DNA of 64,000 bases, taken from NCBI GenBank assembly GCA_028287745.1, contig JAQBPB010000019.1, forward strand, positions 1 through 64,000, given 5' to 3'. Below, one piece after another: positions 24,821 to 33,417 of this stretch. Source of the DNA: Chloroflexota bacterium. GTDB taxonomy: Bacteria; Chloroflexota; Chloroflexia; Chloroheliales; Chloroheliaceae. The position numbers were made by a program, and so were the translations under genes. The stretch's first letter is position 1. Each line of letters opens with the position of its first letter. The notes below the pieces were generated by a model. The model was given only the letters and a program-made list of their open reading frames with translations. It searched no databases and was not told the origin of the DNA.

Positions 24821-26501
24821 AACCGGCCTTAAAAAGTGGTCCGGCGCGGCCTACCGGCCTTACTGGCTTTTGCTAGTCCTGGCTTTGGTTATCCGGTTTG
24901 CGACCGCTTTATTGTTTCACCAACCGGGCTACACCGATGCTTATTACTACTCCAACGTGGCCGAGTCGCTCTGGCGCGGCCAGGGCTTCCGGGAAGATTA
25001 CATCTGGAACTACCTGGCCCGGCCTCTGCCGGAAACAGCGGTGGGCAACCCCGGCAGCCTTTACTGGATGCCGCTGACTTCGGTCTTAATCTATTTCGCC
25101 TACTTGCTGACCGGCGGGCCGTCTTTCCTGGCCTCCCAACTGCCCGGTATTCTATTCTCAGCCGCCCTGGCCCCGCTGGCCTTTTACCTGGCTACGACTA
25201 TTTTTGGCCCTGCCGCGCGGGGCCGCCGTTACGGCTGGCTGGCCGGGTGGCTGGTAATTTTTAGTGGCATTTATGCCGGTTACTTTGTTTTGCCCGATAA
25301 TTTCGCCCCCTTTGCCCTGTTAAGCGCGGCCTTTCTGGCCGTAATTACCCGCACTTTGCAAAGGCTGGCGGCAAACCGACCCGGCATCTACCGGCGGGCG
25401 GCCCTGGCCGGTTTGCTGGCCGGGCTGGCCTACCTGACGCGGGTGGACGGTCTTATTTTGGTGGCGGTGCCTTTCCTGGTAGGTTTCTTACAGTGGCCGC
25501 GCTTAAAGCCGGTCCGGCCCCTGGCCCTCAAAGCCGGTCTAATAATGCTGGCCCTGTTTGGCCTGACCGTGTCGCCCTGGCTGTTCCGCAACCTGGCTGA
25601 CACCGGGCAGCTTTTCCCGGGCGGCGGGTTTAAAGTGCTGTTCTGGCGCGAGTACAACGACTTTTTCAGCTTTAGCAAGCCGCTGGACCTGCCCTATTAC
25701 CTGAACCTGACCCAACCCGCGCCGGACTGGGGACTGGGGCCGCTGCTGGGCAGCAAACTATCGGCCCTGCTGGAGAACCTGCTAATTGTCGGCCGGGGCG
25801 CCCTCTTTCTGACACCCCTGTTCGTTATCGGCCTATTTACCAGGGAAGCCGCTGCAGGCCAGGCTTCCCCGGAAGCTCCGGTCGGGTCGCAACCCTTTCT
25901 GTGGCAGCGGTTGGAGTTTCAACCTTTCTTGGTCTATACCCTGCTGTTGTACCTGGCGATGTCGCTGGCTTTTACTTTTCCCGGCACCAGGGGTAGCGTC
26001 TTTCATTCTTCGGGCGGGCTGCTACCATATATATTCCTGGTCTGTCTGGTTGGTCTGGACCGGGTAATTGCCTGGCTGGGCAAGCTCTCGCGGCCCCGGG
26101 CGACCGCCGCCCGGCAGCGCAATTACAGCCTGGTGGTCGCGATTGCGTTTGTCTGCCTCTCGGTTGGGCTGGTTTTTTCGATGCTGGGAAACTGGAATAA
26201 AGATTATGAGGAGTTGCGGCCGGTCGGAGCCTGGCTGGACGCTAACGAAAAGCCCGATGTGGTCGTTATGCTGCCGCTCGGTCCGGCCTACTGGTATGTT
26301 ACCCACCGGCCCTCGGTCGCGACCGCCAGCGACCCTTTGCCGGTGAACCTGGAAATCGCTCGAAAGTACCGGGCCCGCTACCTGGTGCTGCTGCCCGACC
26401 ACTACCCCGACTCCTTCGCCGGTTTATTTGCCACAAAAAAAGCGCCCGGCTTTGAGCTGGTCGCTACTTTTGGTGAGGTCCAGCTTTACCGCCTGGCTTA
26501 A
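24765..26501 (+). CDS. membrane glycosyltransferase, PMT/ArnT (GT-C) type
   Basis: 578 residues with about ten membrane helices. The first luminal loop after helix 1 contains the acidic TDAYYYSNVAESLWRGQGF, the position of the catalytic Asp in GT-C enzymes that use polyprenyl-phosphate sugars. Helices such as YWLLLVLALVIRFATALLF, PLAFYLATTIFG and GLLAGLAYLTRVDGLILVAVPFLVGFL follow, and a C-terminal extracytoplasmic domain ends at 578. The acceptor (protein, lipid or polysaccharide) is not evident. The ATG at 24765 lies within the preceding gene and has GGAG five bases upstream. Its stop overlaps the stop of the convergent tlpA-like gene. Confidence 0.82.
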   Translation: MTRLAPPLKTSLATSAYPETGLKKWSGAAYRPYWLLLVLALVIRFATALLFHQPGYTDAYYYSNVAESLWRGQGFREDYIWNYLARPLPETAVGNPGSLYWMPLTSVLIYFAYLLTGGPSFLASQLPGILFSAALAPLAFYLATTIFGPAARGRRYGWLAGWLVIFSGIYAGYFVLPDNFAPFALLSAAFLAVITRTLQRLAANRPGIYRRAALAGLLAGLAYLTRVDGLILVAVPFLVGFLQWPRLKPVRPLALKAGLIMLALFGLTVSPWLFRNLADTGQLFPGGGFKVLFWREYNDFFSFSKPLDLPYYLNLTQPAPDWGLGPLLGSKLSALLENLLIVGRGALFLTPLFVIGLFTREAAAGQASPEAPVGSQPFLWQRLEFQPFLVYTLLLYLAMSLAFTFPGTRGSVFHSSGGLLPYIFLVCLVGLDRVIAWLGKLSRPRATAARQRNYSLVVAIAFVCLSVGLVFSMLGNWNKDYEELRPVGAWLDANEKPDVVVMLPLGPAYWYVTHRPSVATASDPLPVNLEIARKYRARYLVLLPDHYPDSFAGLFATKKAPGFELVATFGEVQLYRLA

Positions 26502-27154
26502 TTTATACTGTAAATTCTTTCCAGGGCCGCTTTCAGGGTATCCTCGGTTAGCTGGCCGACCGTTATGCGCTGGATTACCCCATTTTTATCCAGGAAAAGG
26601 GTGGTCGGGTAGGCGCGTACCTGGTAGCGGTTTGTCACCTCGTTTTTGGGGTCGAGCAGGGTCAGGTATTCAATACCGACTTCCCGGACCCTATCGCGGA
26701 CTATCCCGGTATCTTCGGCCTTGTCCATATCCACCCCTAAGATTACCAGCCGGTCTATATTGGCCTGGTGAGTCTTGACCAGCAGCGGCAGTTCTTCTCT
26801 ACAGGGTGGGCACCAGGTGGCCCAGAAGTTAATCAGGACTGGCTTTCCCCGGAACTGGCTGAGTTTAACCGTTTCATTATCCAGGGTAGTCAGGCTGAAG
26901 TCCGGGGCGGTGTTACCGATAGCGATGCGCTGATTTGGCGGGGGCGGCGGGCTATTGACCGGGATTACCGCTTCTACCGGCGCGATAGTGGCGGCGGGGG
27001 TGATTTTGCCCGAAGGTGCAACCAATCCCTGGCTGCTTCCGACCGGGGTAGATTTAACCGGTTCGGCCTGGCCGCAAGCGGTCAACCAGAACGCGGCCAA
27101 CCCGAGCATAACTAAACTTAAAACTTTTTTGAGTCTGATGTTACCCTTAACCAA
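26498..27154 (-). CDS. TlpA/ResA-like thioredoxin-fold lipoprotein
   Basis: 218 residues from TTG at 27154 with GGAAGGAAA upstream. The lipobox is LTAC with Cys27, so the protein is lipid-anchored outside the membrane. After a Pro/Val linker to residue 75 comes an AhpC/TSA-Redoxin domain: IGNTAPDFSLTTLDNETVKLSQFRGK split by PVLINFWATW, then the active-site Cys115-Pro-Pro-Cys118, and a cis-Pro in RAYPTTLFLD. Such proteins reduce disulphides, for example in cytochrome c maturation; no cytochrome biogenesis gene is nearby. It converges on the glycosyltransferase gene with the stop codons overlapping. Confidence 0.9.
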   Translation of the reverse strand: MVKGNIRLKKVLSLVMLGLAAFWLTACGQAEPVKSTPVGSSQGLVAPSGKITPAATIAPVEAVIPVNSPPPPPNQRIAIGNTAPDFSLTTLDNETVKLSQFRGKPVLINFWATWCPPCREELPLLVKTHQANIDRLVILGVDMDKAEDTGIVRDRVREVGIEYLTLLDPKNEVTNRYQVRAYPTTLFLDKNGVIQRITVGQLTEDTLKAALERIYSIN

Positions 27155-27172
27155 AAGGGTTTCCTTCCTATC

Positions 27173-28807
27173 CTAGTTGCCATATTTGTAAAAACCGCTC
27201 TTGTTCACCCGGCCAAGTTTGCCGGACCGGACCATCTGGCGCAAGAGCACGGCCGGGCGGTAACGGGGGTCGCCGGTCTCCCTATGCAGGAAGTCCAGCA
27301 CCGCCAGGACTTTATCTACGCCCAGGCGGTCGGCATATTCAAACGGTCCCATGCCATAGTTCATGCCCAGGCGCATTGCGGTATCAATATCCGCTACCGA
27401 GGCCAGGCTTTCCTGCAACGAGAAGGCCGCCTCATTAATCATAGCACAAATCACTCGCAACACGATGCCCGCCGGGCTTTCCGGCAACACCACGTATTTG
27501 TAGCCGATTTTCTCAAGCGTAGCGGCGACCCTACCGGCCGCTTCGGGCGCGGTTTCCAGGCCCATGCTCAATTCATAAAATTTATCATTTATGAACGGCA
27601 GCGGCGCGCATAACCCGACCACATTCTGAGGGTGGCCGCTCTGAAAACCGGCTTCCGTTACCGAGGCCAGCGGGTCCATTATAACGTAAACTGTTTCCTG
27701 GTTGAACCGGCTTTTTAGTTCCCGGAATAATTCGGAGTAATTTCCGGTTGTGCTGGCCGGGATTAATACCAGTTCGGCCCGGCTGTCGCTTTCTTTCACC
27801 AGGCACCCGGCCCCGGCCAGCTTTTCTTTAACAGGCTCATTTTCCGGACTATTGCCGCATACTGCGACCCTGGCCGGGGCTTCCTGGCGGGGCAACTCTA
27901 TATCCGGCTGGCGCGGGATGGGCGCTTCGTAACCCGGCGGGTAGAGGTAATAGCCTTTGCCCGCTTTTTTGCCGGTATGCCCGGCCCGCACCAGCTTCCG
28001 GACATAAGAGACCGGCCGGAAGCGCGGGTCGCCGGTCTCTTTGAAGATATTTTCCGTGACGGTCAGGCCAATATGGACCCCGCTCAGGTCGCTGGTCATC
28101 AGCGGCCCCATTTTGAACCCGGCGCCCAGGACCAGCGCCCGGTCAATCGTCTGAGCGGTCAGGCCGTCTTGCAACATTTGCTGGGCTTCCAGGCCGACCG
28201 GCCGGTTAATCCGGTTGACGATGAAGTTAGGTGAGTCGCTGCAAACTACAACTGTTTTGCCAAGCTTCTGGCCCAGGGCAATTGCGGCCTGTTCGACCTC
28301 CGGGGTGGTATCGCTGCCCCGGACCACTTCGACCAGTTTCATCAGCGGCACCGGGTTAAAAAAGTGCAGCCCGACGGTCTGGCCCGGCCTGCCGCCGCTC
28401 GCCGCGATTTCACTGATTGAAAGGCCGCTGGTATTGGAGGCAAAAATAGTTTGCGGCGAGCATAATTCATTCAGGCGGCTAAACAGGTCCCGCTTGGCCT
28501 CCATATTTTCAAAAATCGCTTCGATGACCCAGACGGACTCCTGGGCGGCTTCGGCCAGGTCGGTAGTGACACTCAGGCGGCTAATCGCTGCTCCAGCCTG
28601 GGCGGTTTCAAGCTGGCCTTTTTCGGCCATACGCCGGATAAACCGGGCAATCTGGTCCTGGGCGGCTGTGACCTGTTCTTGCTTGAGGTCTTGCAAAGTC
28701 ACCCGGTAGCCCGCCAGCAAGCAGACCTGGGCAATTCCCGCGCCCATCGTACCCGACCCAATTACGGCAATCTTTTCCGGCTTTGCTTCAGCTTCGCTGC
28801 TGTCCAA
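27173..28807 (-). CDS. 3-hydroxyacyl-CoA dehydrogenase, duplicated-domain type
   Basis: 544 residues. The N-terminal Rossmann domain has the NAD-binding Gly17-x-Gly19-xx-Gly22 (IGSGTMGAG) and the catalytic His-Glu region (VGLHFFNPVPLMKLVEVV). A 3HCDH C-terminal domain follows to about 290. A second, degenerate Rossmann domain (VAVCGNSPENEP...) and a second C-terminal domain (GMNYGMGPFEYADRLGVD) complete it. This is the layout of PaaH-like and fused 3-hydroxybutyryl-CoA dehydrogenases. The likely role is oxidation of 3-hydroxyacyl-CoA in beta-oxidation, butyrate or phenylacetate metabolism. TTG start with AGGAGA seven bases upstream; it stands alone without thiolase or hydratase genes. Confidence 0.9.
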   Translation of the reverse strand: MDSSEAEAKPEKIAVIGSGTMGAGIAQVCLLAGYRVTLQDLKQEQVTAAQDQIARFIRRMAEKGQLETAQAGAAISRLSVTTDLAEAAQESVWVIEAIFENMEAKRDLFSRLNELCSPQTIFASNTSGLSISEIAASGGRPGQTVGLHFFNPVPLMKLVEVVRGSDTTPEVEQAAIALGQKLGKTVVVCSDSPNFIVNRINRPVGLEAQQMLQDGLTAQTIDRALVLGAGFKMGPLMTSDLSGVHIGLTVTENIFKETGDPRFRPVSYVRKLVRAGHTGKKAGKGYYLYPPGYEAPIPRQPDIELPRQEAPARVAVCGNSPENEPVKEKLAGAGCLVKESDSRAELVLIPASTTGNYSELFRELKSRFNQETVYVIMDPLASVTEAGFQSGHPQNVVGLCAPLPFINDKFYELSMGLETAPEAAGRVAATLEKIGYKYVVLPESPAGIVLRVICAMINEAAFSLQESLASVADIDTAMRLGMNYGMGPFEYADRLGVDKVLAVLDFLHRETGDPRYRPAVLLRQMVRSGKLGRVNKSGFYKYGN

Positions 28808-28858
28808 TTACGGCTCTCCTTAATCCTTGCATTGCTATCAGGCTATTCTGTAAATAAA

Positions 28859-28893
28859 ACAAAAGCCACTGCGTTTAACGTAATGGCTTTTGT
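28859..28893 (-). terminator. intrinsic terminator for the DUF4242 gene
   Basis: ACAAAAGCCA (28859-28868) pairs with TGGCTTTTGT (28884-28893); on the minus strand the hairpin is followed by TTTT. It also marks the upstream boundary of the dehydrogenase gene. Confidence 0.65.
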
Positions 28894-28929
28894 AGAGTTT
28901 GTCAACAATTTCACCAGTCTTGCGACTCT

Positions 28930-28962
28930 CCAACCCTGTAAAGTCCAGGGTTGGTATTTTTT
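28930..28962 (+). terminator. plus-oriented terminator-like hairpin without an assigned gene
   Basis: CCAACCCTG (28930-28938) pairs with CAGGGTTGG (28946-28954) followed by ATTTTTT. No plus-strand gene ends here; both flanking genes are on the minus strand. Confidence 0.5.
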
Positions 28963-29015
28963 GCAAAATCCGGCCTGATTCGATACCCGGCAAACCGGTT
29001 GTCGGGTCCTGGGTT

Positions 29016-29291
29016 TTAGACCTTTACGTTGTTATGGTCCATTATGGACGTTACCATGGTAATTCTGTTTACCGGGAAACCGGATTTCTGGCCGTGGTCG
29101 CGTATCATCTGCTCATTAGGCGCTATATACTCGCAATAAACCTTGTCATCCGTGATATAACTCTGGATCCATTCAAGCTCGGACCCCATCTCTCGTACCA
29201 CCCCCAGGCCATGCTGGAAAATAGTATCAAGTTCCTGGGGATTTAATTTCCCGACACCGGGAACCTCGCGCTCAATAATGTATTTAGGCAT
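29016..29291 (-). CDS. DUF4242 (SCO4226-like) small protein
   Basis: 91 residues. PKYIIEREVPGVGKL, ITDDKVYCEYIAPNEQMIRDH and the closing HNNVKV segment match DUF4242, a ferredoxin-like fold family of which the Streptomyces member SCO4226 binds nickel. Role unknown in bacteria such as this. AAGGAG seven bases before the ATG. Apparently monocistronic, ending at the hairpin at 28859-28893. Confidence 0.88.
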   Translation of the reverse strand: MPKYIIEREVPGVGKLNPQELDTIFQHGLGVVREMGSELEWIQSYITDDKVYCEYIAPNEQMIRDHGQKSGFPVNRITMVTSIMDHNNVKV

Positions 29292-29618
29292 ACTCTTCTC
29301 CTTGTTCTTACCATAGAAAGGTTATAACTCGCCTGGTCAGGTGTAAAAAAACGTCAGGACGTAACTACAGGCCCAGGGTATCCCACGCAAAGCCCTTCTC
29401 ATGCTACCCTTCCTTTTACATAACTCGAAAGATAACGGACATTTTAGCTGTAAGTTCTTCCGGAGGCACAGCTAACTCCCCTGGCGAATTAACCAGGGCC
29501 CAACATAAAAGAAAGTTATTAAATTCTGCCAAATCCGATATTCAGGGGGGGTTAGTAACAATAGAAACTAGTCATGAAAATAGTCAAGGTATTATATTAA
29601 TTTATTAATAATGAATAT
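29292..29618. other. non-coding region between the DUF4242 and lpd genes
   Basis: About 330 bases, AT-rich toward the lpd side. It must hold the DUF4242 promoter on the minus strand, but no clear -35/-10 pair stands out. No RNA gene or repeat recognised. Confidence 0.45.
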
Positions 29619-29648
29619 TAAACGAAGCTGACTACTCAGCTTCGTTTA
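29619..29648 (-). terminator. intrinsic terminator of the alpha-ketoacid dehydrogenase operon
   Basis: TAAACGAAGCTGA (29619-29631) pairs perfectly with TCAGCTTCGTTTA (29636-29648) around a four-base loop, 34 bases past the lpd stop. Confidence 0.75.
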
Positions 29649-29682
29649 TACCAGGAAATATTACTGTAAATGTAGTTAAAGG

Positions 29683-31080
29683 TTAAAGTGTATGAATTGC
29701 CAGGCCCAGGGCGCTTTCGACGCTTTCCAGTACCATTTCGCCTAAACCGGGGTGGGGATGTAGAATTTCGGCCAGGTCGGTCAGGGTCGCGCCCATTTCG
29801 ATACCCAGCGAGGCTTCCATAATCAGGTTCCCGGCTTGCGGCCCGACCAGCGTCATGCCCAGCAAAAGACCGCTGCCTTTTTCGGCGACCACCAGGGCAA
29901 CCCCGTTTTCGCTGCCCAGGGTCAGGCCCCGGCCATTAGCGGCCAGTGGAAAGCGCCCGCTGACAACCTCATAACCGGCTTCCCGGGCGGCATCCGCCGA
30001 CAACCCGACATAGGCCAGTTCCGGGGTGGTATGGATCACCACCGGCAGGGCCTGGGGCGCGTAGGCCACTTTGCGCCCGGCCATCGTTTCAGCGGCCACT
30101 TTAGCCTGCTTAATCGCGCTAGTCGCCAGGGCCGCCTGCCCGGTGCAGTCTCCGACCGCCAGGACATCCGGAAGGTTGGTGACCTGGGCCGCGTTAACCG
30201 CCAGTTCGCCGCTTGCCCCGGTAGTTATCCCGGCCTCTTTCAGGTTAAGGTTGCCGGTATTGGGGCGGACACCACGCGAGACTACCACCGGCCCGGTTGC
30301 GCGTATTTCTTTGCTCCCGGCCTGGTAAACCAGTTGGCCTTCCTGCATTTTAAGGTTTTGCGCGCCGGTCACTACCTGAACGCCAAGCTTGCGCAGACCG
30401 GCCTGGACCTGACGCACCGCCGCCTGGTCTACCCCCGGCAAGAGTTTATCGCCGGGAGTGAGCAAGGTCGTGCTGACTCCCAGGTTGCCGTACATAGTGG
30501 ACAGTTCCAGCGCGATATAGTCGTCCCCGACCACGTTAATTGAAGTGGGGAGCGTGGTCAGGGCCAGGGCCTGTTGAGGCGACAGGACGTTCTCGCCAAA
30601 GGGCAAGTCGGGCAACTCGACTGCCGCCGCCCCGGTCGCCAGCAAGCATTTCTCAAAGGCCAGGCGGTGCGAACCGTACTCGCCTTCCACTCGTAGTTCC
30701 TGGCTGTTCAGGAACCAGCCCAGGCCGTGGACAATCTCGATTTTGTGTCCGGCCAGCAGTTTCGCCACGCCGCCGCTGAGACGCTCGACCACACTGCTTT
30801 TCCAGGCTTGCAGCTTCTCCCAATCGAAAGAAGGCTGGCCGATCTGGATGCCCATCATTTGCAGGCTCTCGTCATTCAACTGGCGAAAACGCCGGGAAGC
30901 TGAAACCAGGGCTTTAAGCGGGATACAACCGCTGTTAAGGCAGGTGCCGCCCAGCGGGCCATCCACCACCATTGTTACGGACTGGCCTAACTGGGCCGCC
31001 CGGATGGCCGCCACATAGCCACCCGGTCCCGCGCCCACGATAAGCACATTTACCGCCGTAGTAACATCACCGACGACCAT
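29683..31080 (-). CDS. lpdA: dihydrolipoyl dehydrogenase (E3)
   Basis: 465 residues. Reoxidises dihydrolipoamide on E2, and on GcvH of the neighbouring glycine cleavage system, passing electrons to NAD+. FAD-binding Gly16-x-Gly18-xx-Gly21, redox disulphide Cys47/Cys52 in GGTCLNSGCIPLKAL, an NAD-binding domain, and the catalytic His-Glu pair in ILHPHPGLGE near the C-terminus. IPLK instead of the common IPSK after the second Cys is a known variant. Last gene of the operon; GAGGT precedes the ATG. No other E3 is seen in the window, so it may serve both complexes. Confidence 0.94.
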   Translation of the reverse strand: MVVGDVTTAVNVLIVGAGPGGYVAAIRAAQLGQSVTMVVDGPLGGTCLNSGCIPLKALVSASRRFRQLNDESLQMMGIQIGQPSFDWEKLQAWKSSVVERLSGGVAKLLAGHKIEIVHGLGWFLNSQELRVEGEYGSHRLAFEKCLLATGAAAVELPDLPFGENVLSPQQALALTTLPTSINVVGDDYIALELSTMYGNLGVSTTLLTPGDKLLPGVDQAAVRQVQAGLRKLGVQVVTGAQNLKMQEGQLVYQAGSKEIRATGPVVVSRGVRPNTGNLNLKEAGITTGASGELAVNAAQVTNLPDVLAVGDCTGQAALATSAIKQAKVAAETMAGRKVAYAPQALPVVIHTTPELAYVGLSADAAREAGYEVVSGRFPLAANGRGLTLGSENGVALVVAEKGSGLLLGMTLVGPQAGNLIMEASLGIEMGATLTDLAEILHPHPGLGEMVLESVESALGLAIHTL

Positions 31081-31102
31081 TTTTTATTTACCTCGTGCCG
31101 GG

Positions 31103-32398
31103 TTAAACGGCGTTCAGGAGCAGCAGGCTCGGGTTTTCCAGCACTTCTTTCAGGGCCGCCAGGAAAGTCCCGGCCTCCGCCCCATCAATCAGGCGGTGGT
31201 CGAAGGACATGGAAAGCGGCAGGGTCGGCCGTTTGACCAGTTCGCCGTTTACCACCATTGGCCGTTCTTTGAGGCTGCCGGTCACCAGGATAGCCGCTTC
31301 AGGCGGGTTGATGATGGCTGTACCGGTGCTGCCGCCAAAACTGCCGACATTGCTAATTGTAAAAGTGCTGCCACTTAGCTCATTGGATTTAAGGGTCCGG
31401 CTGCGGCCGCCCTCGCTGAGACGGTTGACCTCGGCGGATAACTCCAGCAGGGTCAGGCGGTCGGCGTCGCGTACCACCGGCACCAGCAGGCCGTCCGGGG
31501 TGGCTGTAGCAATCCCGATATGATAATAGCCCTTGTAGATAATCTCGCGGGTTTGCTCGTCCAGGCTGGCGTTAAAGACCGGGAACCGCTTGAGCGTCTG
31601 CACTACCGCCTTGATAATCAGCGGGGTATAGGTCAGGTTGATCGCTTGCTGCTGGGCGGCCGGTTTTAATTGCCCGCGCAAGGCCACCAGGTTGCTGCCG
31701 TCCGCCTCATCAAAGCAGGTTGCGTGCGGTATAGTCCGCCAGGAAAGTTCCATCCGTTCGGCAATCCGCCGCCGCAGACCTGCCAGGGGCTTGCGTTCTT
31801 CGCTACCGGCGGGCGCCAGCCGGGCCGGGGCGGCCGCGTTGGAAGGGCTGGCCGGGACCGCCACTAAGATTTGTCCGGCCGCGCTTTTTGGCGAATGGCC
31901 GTTGCTCTCGGAAGTGGCAGGGGCCGTTTGATTGGCCGCATATTCTTCGACATCTTTTAAAAGTACCCGGCCGTCCGGGCTGCTGGGCGGTACGCGGTTA
32001 ATATCAACATCCAGTTCGACCGCCCGCTTGCGGACAGCCGGGGCGGCTTTAACCCTGCCCGCACCGCCGGTGCCGGTGATGGACTGGGAGCGGACTTCTG
32101 CGGTTGCTTCCACCGGTTGGGCTCCGGCTGCTTTCGCGGCCGGTTGGGCCGGGCTGGCCGGTGCGCCCGTATTAAAGACAATCAGCACATCTCCCACGTG
32201 GGAGATTTTGCCGACCGGCGCTTTGATCTCGCCTACTTTACCGCTGACCGGGGCGGGGATTTCCACGACCGCTTTATCGGTCTGGATTTCCAGCATCGGC
32301 TGGTCAACTTTTACCGTATCACCCGGGGCCACCAGCCAGCGTAAAATCTCCGCCTCGTGCATTCCTTCGCCCACATCAGGCAGCTTGAACTCAAACAT
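31103..32398 (-). CDS. dihydrolipoamide acyltransferase (E2) of an alpha-ketoacid dehydrogenase complex
   Basis: 431 residues. One lipoyl domain (1-78) with lipoyl-Lys42 in QTDKAVVEIPAP, an Ala/Pro linker, a peripheral subunit-binding domain (AVRKRAVELDVDINRVPPSSPDGRVLLKDVEEY, about 120-152, split here only by length), another flexible linker, and the catalytic acyltransferase domain ending with DHRLIDGAEAGTF, where His and Asp are catalytic. One lipoyl domain and this linker pattern fit both pyruvate and branched-chain E2 enzymes. AGGAGA lies four bases before the ATG. It needs LipA for lipoylation; lipA is at 43670-44614. Confidence 0.92.
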   Translation of the reverse strand: MFEFKLPDVGEGMHEAEILRWLVAPGDTVKVDQPMLEIQTDKAVVEIPAPVSGKVGEIKAPVGKISHVGDVLIVFNTGAPASPAQPAAKAAGAQPVEATAEVRSQSITGTGGAGRVKAAPAVRKRAVELDVDINRVPPSSPDGRVLLKDVEEYAANQTAPATSESNGHSPKSAAGQILVAVPASPSNAAAPARLAPAGSEERKPLAGLRRRIAERMELSWRTIPHATCFDEADGSNLVALRGQLKPAAQQQAINLTYTPLIIKAVVQTLKRFPVFNASLDEQTREIIYKGYYHIGIATATPDGLLVPVVRDADRLTLLELSAEVNRLSEGGRSRTLKSNELSGSTFTISNVGSFGGSTGTAIINPPEAAILVTGSLKERPMVVNGELVKRPTLPLSMSFDHRLIDGAEAGTFLAALKEVLENPSLLLLNAV

Positions 32399-32419
32399 AG
32401 CTTCTCCTATAGCTCCGGT

Positions 32420-33412
32420 CTAATCTTCAAGCGTCTTCCGCAGCGCGTTAAGCACCCGCGAGACGGTCGGCATATAATTGTCCTCCAGGCCCGGAGATGG
32501 GAAAGGTGTATCGTAGCCGGTGACACGGGCGACCGGTTTAAGCAGAGAGTACAGGCAGTTATCGTTAATAATAGAAACTACTTCGGAACTGACTCCACCC
32601 GCCATCGGGGCTTCGTGGACCACTATCGCCCGGCCGGTCTTGGTGACCGAGTTCACGATTGCTTCTTCGTCCATCGGCCAGATCGTTCGCAGGTCAATAA
32701 TTTCGACAGAGGCGCCCGTTTCTTCCTGGAGCTTGTGGGCGGCTTGCTGGCTGACCGGCACCATTGCCCCGTAAGTGATGATGGTTATATCGTTGCCTTC
32801 CTGGAGCGTGGCCGCCTGGCCCAGGGGAATGGTGTAGCGTTCGGGCGGTACTTCCTGCTTGAACGAGCGGTAAAGCTTGATATTTTCCAGGAAAATCACC
32901 GGGTCGGGGTCCTCGATAGCGGCAATGAGCAGCCCTTTGGCGTCATAGGGTGACGAAGGCAGCACAATTTTAAGGCCGGGAGTCTGCAAAAAGACGCCTT
33001 CCATGCTGTCCGAGTGCATTTCGGGGGTACGGACGCCGCCGCCGTAAGGTGCCCGGATGACCATCGGGCAGTGGTACATTCCGGCGCTGCGCAGCCGGAT
33101 ACGGGCCGCCTGGGAGACAATCTGGTTCATGGCGACAAACATAAACCCGGCAAACTGGATTTCCGCGATAGGACGCAGCCCGTTTACGGCCATCCCAATC
33201 GAGGTGCCAATGATGCCGGACTCGGCCAGCGGCGTATCAAAGACCCGGTCTTCGCCAAAACGGGCCTGGAGACCATCGGTTACCCGGAAGACGCCGCCGT
33301 TTTTGCCGATGTCTTCACCCAGCAGGACAATGCGCTCGTCCCGTTCCATCTCGGTCGCCATGGCCTGGTTGAGGGCTTCGATAATGGTTAATTTTGTAGC
33401 AGTCAGTGTCAT
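32420..33412 (-). CDS. alpha-ketoacid dehydrogenase E1 beta subunit
   Basis: 330 residues. Transketolase pyrimidine-binding and C-terminal domains: ALNQAMATEMERDERIVLLGEDIG contains the Glu that activates thiamin diphosphate, followed by FDTPLAESGIIGTSIGMAVNG split by length, RAPYGGGVRTPEMHSDS, and the C-terminal VEIIDLRTIWPMDEEAI and RVTGYDTPFP. Pairs with the alpha subunit to decarboxylate pyruvate or branched-chain keto acids. It begins five bases after the alpha gene. Confidence 0.94.
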   Translation of the reverse strand: MTLTATKLTIIEALNQAMATEMERDERIVLLGEDIGKNGGVFRVTDGLQARFGEDRVFDTPLAESGIIGTSIGMAVNGLRPIAEIQFAGFMFVAMNQIVSQAARIRLRSAGMYHCPMVIRAPYGGGVRTPEMHSDSMEGVFLQTPGLKIVLPSSPYDAKGLLIAAIEDPDPVIFLENIKLYRSFKQEVPPERYTIPLGQAATLQEGNDITIITYGAMVPVSQQAAHKLQEETGASVEIIDLRTIWPMDEEAIVNSVTKTGRAIVVHEAPMAGGVSSEVVSIINDNCLYSLLKPVARVTGYDTPFPSPGLEDNYMPTVSRVLNALRKTLED

Positions 33413-33417
33413 ACTAT

